Assembly (NCBI GenBank): GCA_002380945.1
Contig: DFWO01000104.1
Coordinates: forward strand, 1 to 16,693
DNA length: 16,693 nt
Reading direction: 5' to 3'
Origin: Methylococcaceae bacterium UBA4132
GTDB taxonomy: Bacteria; Pseudomonadota; Gammaproteobacteria; Methylococcales; Methylomonadaceae
This document shows, one piece after another, positions 1 through 6,902 of the stretch (positions are counted from its first letter, which is position 1; each line of letters starts with the position of its first letter). The notes under the pieces were generated by a model. The model was given only the letters and a program-made list of their open reading frames with translations, was not told the origin of the DNA and made no database searches. The translations under genes and the position numbers were made by a program.

Positions 1-152
1 AAGGTACTGTTTGTATTGACATTTATGCCAGTTATTGACCTTCACGCCTGGCTCCTTGGCGGTTTCTTACACGGTCTTTTCGACTCAATCTCCTGTTTCA
101 CTGCCAATTCTCTAAATCCTGCTGTCTAACTTTGATGTGTTGATTTACTCAT
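1..152 (-). pseudogene. Decayed IS3-family transposase OrfA (5' part, runs off left edge)
   Basis: Reading the minus strand from the ATG at 152-150 gives MSKSTHQS, a stop codon, then TAGFRELAVKQEIESKRP. This matches the N-terminal helix-turn-helix start of IS3-type OrfA proteins (typical form: xYTxEFRExAVKQVxES). After about residue 27 the match moves to another frame, which reads ETAKEPGVKVNNWHK, equivalent to the usual xTAKxLGVxxNTLxKW recognition-helix region. The open frame therefore carries an internal stop and at least one frameshift. It cannot encode a working protein and is cut by the window edge. It is called from motif resemblance only. The neighbouring inverted repeat at 193-218 supports an insertion-sequence origin. 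Confidence 0.6.
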
Positions 153-192
153 TAGGTCTCTCTTTTATTTCTTTCGTAAAGTTTAAAAGATT

Positions 193-218
193 TTGTCCTG
201 TTTAGTGTAGCCACATCA
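193..218 (-). repeat. Probable terminal inverted repeat of the IS3-family remnant
   Basis: On the minus strand this reads TGATGTGGCTACACTAAACA followed by GGACAA. It starts with TG and carries the AAxxGGACA core seen at the ends of many IS3-family elements. It lies about 40 bases upstream of the OrfA start, where the left terminal repeat is expected. The partner end is outside the window, so the pairing cannot be confirmed. Confidence 0.4.
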
Positions 219-407
219 CAACAACCTTTCCCAACCAGAGAGAAAGCTAGAAAAACCGTGTTTGGTTATATTAAAATCTTTTACCGCCACTGACAACAAC
301 TCCATTCCAGCAATAGCTTGTCTCATCCGTCACACTGAATCGTAGCACAAAGTTGCTTACCTTTGTGTCCTGAAAAGTGTTGATACATCACTTACCATAA
401 AACCGCT
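219..407. other. Non-coding stretch upstream of the PLP-enzyme gene
   Basis: This is the rest of the 407-base stretch before the first intact gene, beyond the IS end. I see no convincing gene, RNA or strong promoter match. A 36-codon minus-strand frame (216-326) has no recognisable motif. The PLP-enzyme gene must be transcribed from here or from upstream, but no -35/-10 pair stands out. Confidence 0.4.
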
Positions 408-1307
408 ATGCACCCAGAATTGCTTAAGCTAGAAAAAAACTTTAACCCCTCCATACTGACCAAAGTGCATGATGCTGTGCTGGACAAGTATCAGGTGGAA
501 TTATGGATTAAACGTGATGATTTATTACATCCCATTATTTCAGGTAATAAATGGCGAAAACTTAAATATATTTTAAATCACGCACTGAGCGTAGGCGCGG
601 ATACTCTTATTAGTATGGGTGGAGCGTATTCCAATCATTTACACGCACTAGCGTATGTGGGTAAATTGTTAAATTTAAAAACTATTGGGCTAATTCGTGG
701 TGAACCGATATTAACACCTAGTTTGCAAGACATGCGGGAATGGGGCATGGAATTACGCTTTGTCTCACGTTCAGACTATCGACTACTCAGGCAATATAAA
801 CAATGGACTGATTTACCCGATTTAACAGTACGGCAATATTGGCTACCCGAAGGCGGAGCGCACACCTTGGCATTACAAGGCGTGGCAGAATTAGTGCATG
901 AAATTGATATGAGCTATGACATTTTGTGTGTGGCTTGTGGTACAGGGACGACGTTGGCAGGTCTAGTGAATACGGCGGCTGATAACGTATCGGTGCTGGG
1001 GTTTGCTGCCTTAAAAAATGCAGGATTTTTAACAGCAGATGTGAATGCCTTGTTAACTCAGCCCCGTACTAACTGGCATATCAATCTGGATTATCACTTT
1101 GGTGGTTTTGCCAAAACTAATGCTGAGTTACTGGCATTTATGAGTGATTTTGAAGCCCGCACACATATTCCATTAGAATCTGTCTACACAGGAAAAATGC
1201 TGTACGGTCTTTATGATTCGCTTAAAAAACAAACTTTCCAAGCGAATCAACGCATTATTGCCGTGCATACGGGTGGCTTGCAGGGCAAACGTTCAATCCT
1301 CCGTTAA
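408..1307 (+). CDS. PLP-dependent enzyme, ACC deaminase/D-cysteine desulfhydrase family
   Basis: 299 residues, close to the usual 300-340 of this fold-type II PLP family. Motifs are in family order: IKRDDLLHPIISGNKWRKL (residues 34-52), where Lys48 in SGNKxRKL is the expected Schiff-base lysine; GGAYSNH (71-77), the substrate-carboxylate loop; ACGTGTTLAG (176-185), the glycine-rich loop that grips the PLP phosphate; and HTGGLQG near the C-terminus. Relatives deaminate 1-aminocyclopropane-1-carboxylate or release sulfide, pyruvate and ammonia from D-cysteine. The GGAYSNH form is common in broadly annotated members, so the substrate cannot be fixed from sequence. It is predicted cytoplasmic. 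The ATG at 408 gives a natural N-terminus but has no clear Shine-Dalgarno sequence. Its stop overlaps that of the convergent lipoprotein gene. Confidence 0.88.
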   Translation: MHPELLKLEKNFNPSILTKVHDAVLDKYQVELWIKRDDLLHPIISGNKWRKLKYILNHALSVGADTLISMGGAYSNHLHALAYVGKLLNLKTIGLIRGEPILTPSLQDMREWGMELRFVSRSDYRLLRQYKQWTDLPDLTVRQYWLPEGGAHTLALQGVAELVHEIDMSYDILCVACGTGTTLAGLVNTAADNVSVLGFAALKNAGFLTADVNALLTQPRTNWHINLDYHFGGFAKTNAELLAFMSDFEARTHIPLESVYTGKMLYGLYDSLKKQTFQANQRIIAVHTGGLQGKRSILR

Positions 1308-1567
1308 TTATCATGATGCTTATTTTTATGCTGACCTTTATGTTTGCCGTTATCGTGATGTTTGTGGTGTTCATAGTCCTCATGATGTGACGCGTTATTG
1401 AAATAAGGTTGATAATTATAATTAGGATGTTGATTATAATAATAATGATGGTGAGGCGGCTGTTGATAATTACCGTTATTAGGATAATAAGGCGGTGTGG
1501 GAACAGTGCAAGCGTTTAACACAAGTGATAAAGTAATTAGCAGTGTTTTTTTAATAATCGAAGTCAT
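1304..1567 (-). CDS. Small His/Tyr/Asn-rich lipoprotein of unknown function
   Basis: 87 residues. The N-terminus is a typical lipoprotein signal: charged n-region with KK at 6-7, hydrophobic stretch TLLITLSLVL, then lipobox LNAC with Cys20 as the lipidation site. The mature part is low-complexity: proline/tyrosine/asparagine-rich, then a histidine/lysine-rich tail (HHKHHDNGKHKGQHKNKHH). The histidine density suggests metal binding, but no known domain is visible. The stop shares bases with the stop of the convergent PLP-enzyme gene through a TTAA sequence. Upstream there is only a weak AAGA ribosome-binding signal. The clean signal peptide on a low-complexity frame makes a real gene likely, though function is unknown. 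Confidence 0.65.
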   Translation of the reverse strand: MTSIIKKTLLITLSLVLNACTVPTPPYYPNNGNYQQPPHHHYYYNQHPNYNYQPYFNNASHHEDYEHHKHHDNGKHKGQHKNKHHDN

Positions 1568-1654
1568 GATTGCATCTTGATAAAGAATTTTGGGTTAAGA
1601 ATAGAAAATAGTAACTGAACACTTACTGAATAAAAAAATAGTTTTATCTCGTTC

Positions 1655-1676
1655 GGGGTATAAATACCCCTCTTTT
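1655..1676 (+). terminator. Perfect hairpin plus T-rich run just upstream of topB
   Basis: GGGGTATAAATACCCC (1655-1670) is a perfect 16-base palindrome (6-bp stem with a 4-base loop, or 7 bp with 2), followed by TCTTTT. It has the shape of a short intrinsic terminator on the plus strand. It sits only 19 bases before the topB start, so it could end readthrough from upstream, act as a leader attenuator, or be a protein-binding operator. The sequence does not decide between these. Confidence 0.4.
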
Positions 1677-1695
1677 CAACACCATCTCGTCAGCC

Positions 1696-4020
1696 ATGAA
1701 AGTCATCCTCACCGAAAAACCTGCTGTAGCGCGTAGCATTGCCAGTTGTTTAGAGATTCATCGTAAATATGACGGTTATTTTGAAGGTAACGGCTATCAA
1801 ATTGTTTGGGCGTTTGGGCATTTGGTGGAATTAAAAGAACCCGATGAATACCAGTCTGAGTGGAAACGCTGGACATTAGAATCCTTACCGATTATTCCTG
1901 ACTCGTTTGAACTAAAGGCCAAAGACGATGCGGGTGCGCAAAAGCAGCTTAACCTTATCAAACGCTTATTCAGCACTGCCAGGGAAATTATTTGCGCCAC
2001 CGATGCGGGTAGAGAAGGCGAGTTAATTTTTCGTTACATTTTATCGTGGGCTGACTGCACACAAAAACCGCTTAAACGTCTGTGGATAAGTTCACTGACC
2101 GATGAGGCGATAAAAAAAGGCTTTAGCCAATTACAAGATGGGCAGCGTTATCAAGGCTTATATCGTGCGGCAAAATGTCGGAGTGAAGCTGATTGGATAG
2201 TGGGTTTAAATGCGACGCGGCTTTATACGCTGAAATTCGGGCAGCAAGGCAGATTATGGACATTGGGGCGGGTGCAAACGCCTGTCCTCGCGTTAATTGT
2301 GCAGAAAGATTTAGAGATTGCTGAATTTGTTGCCAAAGATTTTTGGGAACTGCACAGCCTGTATCGAGGCGTAGATTTTCAATACACAGGCGGACGCTTT
2401 GATAACAAAGCGGCGGCGGATACTTTAGCCGCAAAAATAACAGGCGTTGATCTAGTGGTAACAGCAGTTAATGGCAAACGCGAACAGATTTATTCGCCGT
2501 TATTTTATGACTTAACCGATTTACAAAAAGATTTAAACATCCGTTACGGTTTCACCGCCGACCAAACTTTAACTATTGCGCAATCGTTATACGAGAAAAA
2601 ACACATCACTTATCCGCGTACCGATAGCCGTTATCTCAGCAACGATATGAAAGCCAGCATTAAGCCGTTACTGGAAAAATTGCACATCAACTTTGCCACG
2701 CAAATCGCACCGTTAGCCATTGATAAACTGACACTGAGTAGCCGTTATGTCAACGATGCTAAAGTCACTGACCACCATGCAATTATTCCCACGACTATTC
2801 TGCCGTCGAGTTTGAGTGATGAAGAATACAACGTGTATTCCGCCATTGCATTACGGTTTATCGCCGCGTTTTATCCGCCCTGTATTCGACAAATCACCAC
2901 CGTATTGGCGAGTGTGGATAACTTAAAATTCAAAACGACAGGCACAATTATCGACGCGCTGGGCTGGCAAGCGTTGTATAAAAACGACCGCGCCGACAAA
3001 GAGCTAAAAATTTTACCGCCGTTTGTGCAAGGCGAATCAGGCGCACAGCAACCCACTATCACGCAAGGCAAAACAACGCCGCCCAAACCGTACACCGAAG
3101 CCACGTTATTGGGCATGATGGAATCGGCGGGCAAGACTTGCGAAGATGAAACGCTAAAAGAAGCTCTGAAAGAAAAAGGCTTAGGCACACCCGCCACCCG
3201 CGCGTCGATTATTGAGGTGTTAATCACCCGCCACTATATTCAGCGGCAGAAAAAAAATCTTATCAGCACCGAATCAGGACGACAGCTCATCGCGTTGATT
3301 AGTCATGACAGTTTAAAATCCGCCGCGCTGACAGGCGAATGGGAAGCCAAGCTGAAAAAAATAGAACACCACGAGTACGACCCCGATGCCTTCATGGCGG
3401 AGATTAAAGACTTTAGTCTGAACATTAAACAAGCCGCCGATAAACCACTGTACGATGCCAGTCGATTCGGTGATTGTCCGTTGTGTGGGCAAGCCATTAT
3501 TGAAGGCAGAAAAGGTTATGGCTGTAGCGATTGGAAAAATGGCTGCACATTTGTGTTATGGAAACAGCTTTACGGCGTGCCGATTGATAAAGACCTCGCC
3601 TGTCAGTTATTGCAAAACCAGCGCACGTTAAAAGCCTTCGCGGTTAAGGTCGATGACACGCTGTTTGATGCCCAATTGACCTTGAATAAACGCGGTGAAG
3701 TGGGCTATCACCGCTTGGAAAATCAAGCGGCAAAACCCGTCATTCACAACGCGCTAGCAGATTGTTCCTTGTGTAACGGCAAAGTGATTGAAACGGCTAA
3801 AGCCTATAGCTGTAGCGAATGGCGTAACGGCTGCAAGATGGTGATTTGGAAAACCATTGCCCAGCTGCCAATACCGATTGAATTAGCGAAAATCTTATTA
3901 ACTACAGGCGAAACAGGAATTTTAACGGGTTTTCAATCCAGCAAAGGGTCGGAGTTTGCGGCAAATTTAAAGCTGGTCAATGGCAAAGTTGAAATGGATT
4001 TTGAAACGCAGGCAAGCTAA
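1696..4020 (+). CDS. topB: DNA topoisomerase III (type IA) with two C-terminal zinc-finger repeats
   Basis: 774 residues, longer than E. coli Topo III (about 650) because of a C-terminal extension. The TOPRIM domain begins MKVILTEKPAVARSIA (Glu7) and has the metal motif ATDAGREGE with Asp103 and Glu107; the second aspartate of the usual DxDxE is Gly105, a variant I also associate with Firmicute and mobile-element TopB proteins. WTLGRVQTPVLALI (188-201) is the conserved type IA segment, and HITYPRTDSRYL (303-314) holds the catalytic Tyr306. The C-terminal third has two cysteine clusters, CPLC...CSDWKNGC (Cys594/597/610/617) and CSLC...CSEWRNGC (Cys690/693/706/713), resembling topoisomerase zinc-ribbon repeats. 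The enzyme passes single strands through a transient break and unlinks replication or recombination intermediates. ssb follows 95 bases downstream. Confidence 0.95.
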   Translation: MKVILTEKPAVARSIASCLEIHRKYDGYFEGNGYQIVWAFGHLVELKEPDEYQSEWKRWTLESLPIIPDSFELKAKDDAGAQKQLNLIKRLFSTAREIICATDAGREGELIFRYILSWADCTQKPLKRLWISSLTDEAIKKGFSQLQDGQRYQGLYRAAKCRSEADWIVGLNATRLYTLKFGQQGRLWTLGRVQTPVLALIVQKDLEIAEFVAKDFWELHSLYRGVDFQYTGGRFDNKAAADTLAAKITGVDLVVTAVNGKREQIYSPLFYDLTDLQKDLNIRYGFTADQTLTIAQSLYEKKHITYPRTDSRYLSNDMKASIKPLLEKLHINFATQIAPLAIDKLTLSSRYVNDAKVTDHHAIIPTTILPSSLSDEEYNVYSAIALRFIAAFYPPCIRQITTVLASVDNLKFKTTGTIIDALGWQALYKNDRADKELKILPPFVQGESGAQQPTITQGKTTPPKPYTEATLLGMMESAGKTCEDETLKEALKEKGLGTPATRASIIEVLITRHYIQRQKKNLISTESGRQLIALISHDSLKSAALTGEWEAKLKKIEHHEYDPDAFMAEIKDFSLNIKQAADKPLYDASRFGDCPLCGQAIIEGRKGYGCSDWKNGCTFVLWKQLYGVPIDKDLACQLLQNQRTLKAFAVKVDDTLFDAQLTLNKRGEVGYHRLENQAAKPVIHNALADCSLCNGKVIETAKAYSCSEWRNGCKMVIWKTIAQLPIPIELAKILLTTGETGILTGFQSSKGSEFAANLKLVNGKVEMDFETQAS

Positions 4021-4115
4021 TTACTGGCGACGTTAAAATAAGTGATTTTTATTTTTGCCAGAATGCGAAAGCAACCGATAATAGCACCATTGTTAATTCA
4101 ACCTAGAGAGAAAAA

Positions 4116-4559
4116 ATGAGCAATGTTTTTAGTTTTGCTGGCGTTACGGGTGCTGATGCCGAAGTCAGATATTTGCCGTCAGGTACCGCTGTATTAAATG
4201 TCAATGTAGCTAATAATGTCGGTTATGGTGATAAACGACAAACTTTATGGATTCGTGTTGCATTATTTGGTAAACCTGCTGAAGGGTCACTGAAGGATTA
4301 TTTAAAAAAAGGCACTCATGTTTTTGTGTCAGGCGAACTGACTCAAAGAGAATACAAGGCTAATGACGGGACAATGAGAACCAGTTTGGAACTTAACGCT
4401 AACGTCATTGATTTAGTCGGCAAGAAAAATGAGGGTAGTTATTCAGCCCCATCAAACTATTCCTCCGCTCCAACTAGCACACCGTCACCCGCTCCCGCAC
4501 AACCTAGCGGCAATCATGACAATTTTGATGCACCTTATGATGATGATATTCCATTCTAA
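4116..4559 (+). CDS. ssb: Single-stranded DNA-binding protein
   Basis: 147 residues, shorter than E. coli SSB (178). Residues 1 to about 105 form the OB fold, with the aromatic DNA-contact pattern around QTLWIRVALFGKPAE and the GTHVFVSGELTQREYKANDG strand-turn-strand. A Ser/Pro/Ala-rich flexible linker follows and ends in DAPYDDDIPF. The last six residues, DDDIPF, are the canonical acidic tip that recruits partners such as RecQ, exonuclease I and topoisomerase III. AGAGAG (4105-4110) ends 5 bases before the ATG and is a clear ribosome-binding site. The protein coats single-stranded DNA during replication, repair and recombination. An imperfect stem-loop (CTGGC/GCCAG at 4024-4061) lies between topB and ssb, so co-transcription is possible but not assured. 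Confidence 0.95.
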   Translation: MSNVFSFAGVTGADAEVRYLPSGTAVLNVNVANNVGYGDKRQTLWIRVALFGKPAEGSLKDYLKKGTHVFVSGELTQREYKANDGTMRTSLELNANVIDLVGKKNEGSYSAPSNYSSAPTSTPSPAPAQPSGNHDNFDAPYDDDIPF

Positions 4560-4566
4560 ACATCCC

Positions 4567-4591
4567 AGAGACGTTGTAATGCAACATCTCT
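4567..4591 (+). terminator. Possible stem-loop terminator after ssb
   Basis: AGAGA-C-GTTG pairs with CAAC-A-TCTCT across a TAATG loop, starting 7 bases after the ssb stop. The nine pairs are interrupted by one mismatch. No T-run follows, so it may be only a 3'-end protecting hairpin. Confidence 0.3.
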
Positions 4592-4603
4592 ATAGGGTTT
4601 CAA

Positions 4604-4609
4604 TATAAT
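4604..4609 (+). promoter_or_regulatory. Candidate -10 box for mdtA
   Basis: A perfect TATAAT sits between ssb and mdtA. The -35 position is poor (GCAACA at 17-bp spacing, three of six matches to TTGACA). It would give a leader of about 185 bases that includes the 8-bp stem CCAACATC/GATGTTGG (4630-4637 with 4656-4663). The surrounding sequence is AT-rich, so a chance match is possible. Confidence 0.3.
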
Positions 4610-4629
4610 TAAAATCTGCTACAGCAAAC

Positions 4630-4663
4630 CCAACATCAACGTTTTTCTAAGTGTCGATGTTGG
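4630..4663 (+). repeat. Inverted repeat in the mdtA leader
   Basis: CCAACATC (4630-4637) and GATGTTGG (4656-4663) form a perfect 8-bp stem around an 18-base loop, extendable across one mismatch. No T-run follows. Lying between the candidate -10 box and the mdtA start, it could be an operator or a leader hairpin. Confidence 0.3.
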
Positions 4664-4799
4664 TCATGCTACAATTTTGAACATAAGTTTCAATCATTTA
4701 TTCCAAGTGAGTGGTAGAAACAACAACATCGTCTCATCCCTCAATACCTCAACAGTTGTAAAGCACATCCTTCAAAACAACGCACTCAATAAAATACTC

Positions 4800-6023
4800 A
4801 TGAAGTTGGAAGAAAATAAAGCACGGACATTTCGTTGGCGGACTTGGTTGTTTCTGGTGCTTATTGCATTCGTCATCGCCTATTATGTTATTAAACCGCT
4901 CAATAGTGACGGGACAGAAAAACCAGCCTTCACCAAAAACGGCGAAGGACGACAAAGCGGCGATACTGATAAGCCCGATAAAAAAGGCAAAGGCATATCA
5001 ACAGTAACAGCAGAACCTGTTTTATTGGCAGATGTGCCTGTTTATCTTAACGGCTTAGGCACGGTAACAGGCTTACGCACCGTGACAGTCAAATCACGGG
5101 TTGATGGTGAACTGCTCCGTGTGCTTTACAAAGAAGGTTCGATGGTTAAAGCGGGCGATTTATTAGCTGAAATCGACCCACGCAACTTTCAAATTCAACT
5201 CATGCAGGTGCAAGGTCAATTACTGCGTGATGAAGCCTTATTAAACAACGCAGAATTGGATTTAGAACGTTATAAAACCTTGTTAGCGCAAGATTCTATT
5301 GCCGCGCAACAAGTCGCCACCCAAGAATCCTTGGTTAAACAATACCAAGGCACAGTTGCCACCGATAAAGCCATCGTTGCCAATGCCAAATTGCAACTGA
5401 GTTACACACAAATTACCGCGCCGATTAGTGGGCGTTTAGGTTTACGCTTAGTCGATCAAGGCAATATTATCAAAGCAACCGATGCGACTGGATTAGCGGT
5501 CATAACGCAAATTCAGCCCATCTCAGTGGTATTTACCTTGCCAGAAGACGCTCTACCCGCTGTCATGAAATCATTAAACGTGGGTAAAACATTGGTAGTT
5601 GAAGCCTTTGATAGAGCGGGTAAAAACAAACTTGCCGACGGGCAGTTATCCGCCATCGATAACCAAATTGATATTAATACAGGCACAGTAAAATTAAAAA
5701 GCCAGTTTGCCAACACCGATGGCGCATTGTTTGTGAACCAGTTTGTGAATACGCGAATGCGCATGGATACGCTACATTCCATCCCTGTCATTCCTAGCTC
5801 ATCTGTACAAACAGGTGAAAAAGGCAGTTTTGTGTATGTGCTGAAAGATGACCAAACTGTCACCGTGCGCCTAGTTAAATTGGGTGCCGTGGACGGAGAA
5901 AAAGTCGTGGTATTAGAGGGTTTGAAGGAAAAAGAATTAGTGGTGATTGATGGCACGGATAAGTTGCGCGAAGGAGCAAAAGTGAAGCGTGTAACAAAGG
6001 ATTATGCACCACCACAGCGATAA
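4800..6023 (+). CDS. mdtA: RND efflux periplasmic adaptor subunit, MdtA-like
   Basis: 407 residues from the chosen ATG (E. coli MdtA has 415). A positively charged N-terminus is followed by one membrane anchor (about residues 16-32, LFLVLIAFVIAYYVI). The membrane-fusion layout follows: first lipoyl half (VTVKSRVDGELLRVLYKEGSMVKAGDLLAEIDP), a coiled-coil hairpin (QLMQVQGQLLRDEALL to VANAKLQL), the second lipoyl half (YTQITAPISGRLGLRLVDQGNII), then the beta-barrel and membrane-proximal domains. It bridges the pump and the outer-membrane channel and is needed for assembly. The frame stays open upstream to a TTG at 4677, but those 41 residues show no signal or conserved motif, so the ATG at 4800, just before the anchor, is preferred. 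No strong ribosome-binding site is visible. Confidence 0.9.
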   Translation: MKLEENKARTFRWRTWLFLVLIAFVIAYYVIKPLNSDGTEKPAFTKNGEGRQSGDTDKPDKKGKGISTVTAEPVLLADVPVYLNGLGTVTGLRTVTVKSRVDGELLRVLYKEGSMVKAGDLLAEIDPRNFQIQLMQVQGQLLRDEALLNNAELDLERYKTLLAQDSIAAQQVATQESLVKQYQGTVATDKAIVANAKLQLSYTQITAPISGRLGLRLVDQGNIIKATDATGLAVITQIQPISVVFTLPEDALPAVMKSLNVGKTLVVEAFDRAGKNKLADGQLSAIDNQIDINTGTVKLKSQFANTDGALFVNQFVNTRMRMDTLHSIPVIPSSSVQTGEKGSFVYVLKDDQTVTVRLVKLGAVDGEKVVVLEGLKEKELVVIDGTDKLREGAKVKRVTKDYAPPQR

Positions 6024-6060
6024 CCGCCGAATGAAAGTAAGGGTGATTGGGATGGACGGC

Positions 6061-6081
6061 GTAAAAACTCGTAGTTTTTAC
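6061..6081 (+). terminator. AT-rich hairpin after mdtA
   Basis: GTAAAAACT CGT AGTTTTTAC is a perfect 9-bp stem with a 3-base loop, 37 bases after the mdtA stop. The stem is A/T-rich and has no following T-run. It may be a weak terminator or an mRNA 3' end, and it separates mdtA from the next, compositionally different gene. Confidence 0.35.
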
Positions 6082-6115
6082 ACGTTATGAAGTAACAAAT
6101 TAAATTAGGTACTTT

Positions 6116-6811
6116 ATGGAAGCACACGCAAAGTTCGATATTAAAAAAGCATTCGTTTTAAAAAGTGAAGATATAGCGAAAATATGGAAAATTTTTGAAG
6201 ATAACGGCATGGAAGTAATAGCAACAATCACCTGTTCTGATGATTTTGTTAGAAAATTTGAAAAATATGAAAAGATTATTCAATATGAAAACGCAAAACG
6301 CTCAAGTATCATTAAATTGGATATAGAAGGAAGGTGTAATAATCCATATACAAGGGCGGAAATTTCTTTTGGATACCTAGACCTTAAGCCTCTTCACGTT
6401 TCAATTCGCGGTGATGAAAATCTTGTATTACCCATGCGTATAAGAATTGGAGACATTTTGCATGGAATAAAACCTTGGTATTCGTGTATAGCAACAATGG
6501 ATTTTTTAAATATCATATTTCCAATCCTTATCTTTCTCTGGACTTTACTTAGCTTGATGTCTTCAGGTGAGTCTAAAACAGCAATGTCATTTGATAAGGC
6601 ATTAATAAATTCAACAGTTGTCATAAGTGTACTTTGCTTAATTGGTATATCTTGTTGGGGAATAAGTTGGTTGCGTAAATATCTATTTCCGATTCACACA
6701 TTTGCAATTGGTCAAGGATTGGAGCGTCATAATTTTAATGAGAATCTGCGACGCACTGGAGTTTCATTTTTTGTTGGACTGCCTATATTAATTTTTAAAT
6801 TAATGTCATGA
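6116..6811 (+). CDS. Unknown membrane protein with N-terminal soluble region
   Basis: 231 residues; I do not recognise a family. Residues 1 to about 120 look soluble and are charged (KAFVLKSEDIAKIWKIFEDNG, then a beta-rich stretch near CSDDFVRKFEK...SSIIKLDIEGR). Two clear membrane segments follow (about 128-148 and 166-186), with a third possible at 215-229. The motif WLRKYLFPIHTFAIGQGLERH lies between the second and third segments. The gene is visibly more AT-rich than mdtA and mdtB and interrupts a normally contiguous mdtAB pair, which suggests later acquisition. An all-A/T palindrome, ATTAATTT-TT-AAATTAAT (6787-6804), lies at its 3' end. The start ATG has only a weak TTAGGT-like ribosome-binding site. 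No link to efflux is evident beyond position. Confidence 0.7.
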   Translation: MEAHAKFDIKKAFVLKSEDIAKIWKIFEDNGMEVIATITCSDDFVRKFEKYEKIIQYENAKRSSIIKLDIEGRCNNPYTRAEISFGYLDLKPLHVSIRGDENLVLPMRIRIGDILHGIKPWYSCIATMDFLNIIFPILIFLWTLLSLMSSGESKTAMSFDKALINSTVVISVLCLIGISCWGISWLRKYLFPIHTFAIGQGLERHNFNENLRRTGVSFFVGLPILIFKLMS

Positions 6812-6902
6812 CTCTGGTTTCCATTTGTTACACAGACGGGTTTTATATTTCCTACGCTATAGTGATGGAGCGAGTTGAGTCAGAGCAATGGCGTGGAGGC
6901 GC

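Noticed and set aside
216..326. 36-codon minus-strand frame near the IS end
   Set aside because: It has no ribosome-binding site or family resemblance, and its stop falls in the presumed IS terminal repeat. It is most likely chance.
4677..4799. In-frame upstream extension of mdtA starting at TTG 4677
   Set aside because: The 41 added residues show no signal or family similarity, and the start would be a TTG overlapping a probable regulatory hairpin region. The ATG just before the membrane anchor fits the family length.
6809..6882. TGACTC...GAGTCA inverted repeat around the unknown membrane gene stop and the mdtB upstream region
   Set aside because: Six bases separated by 62 is expected by chance and gives no plausible structure.
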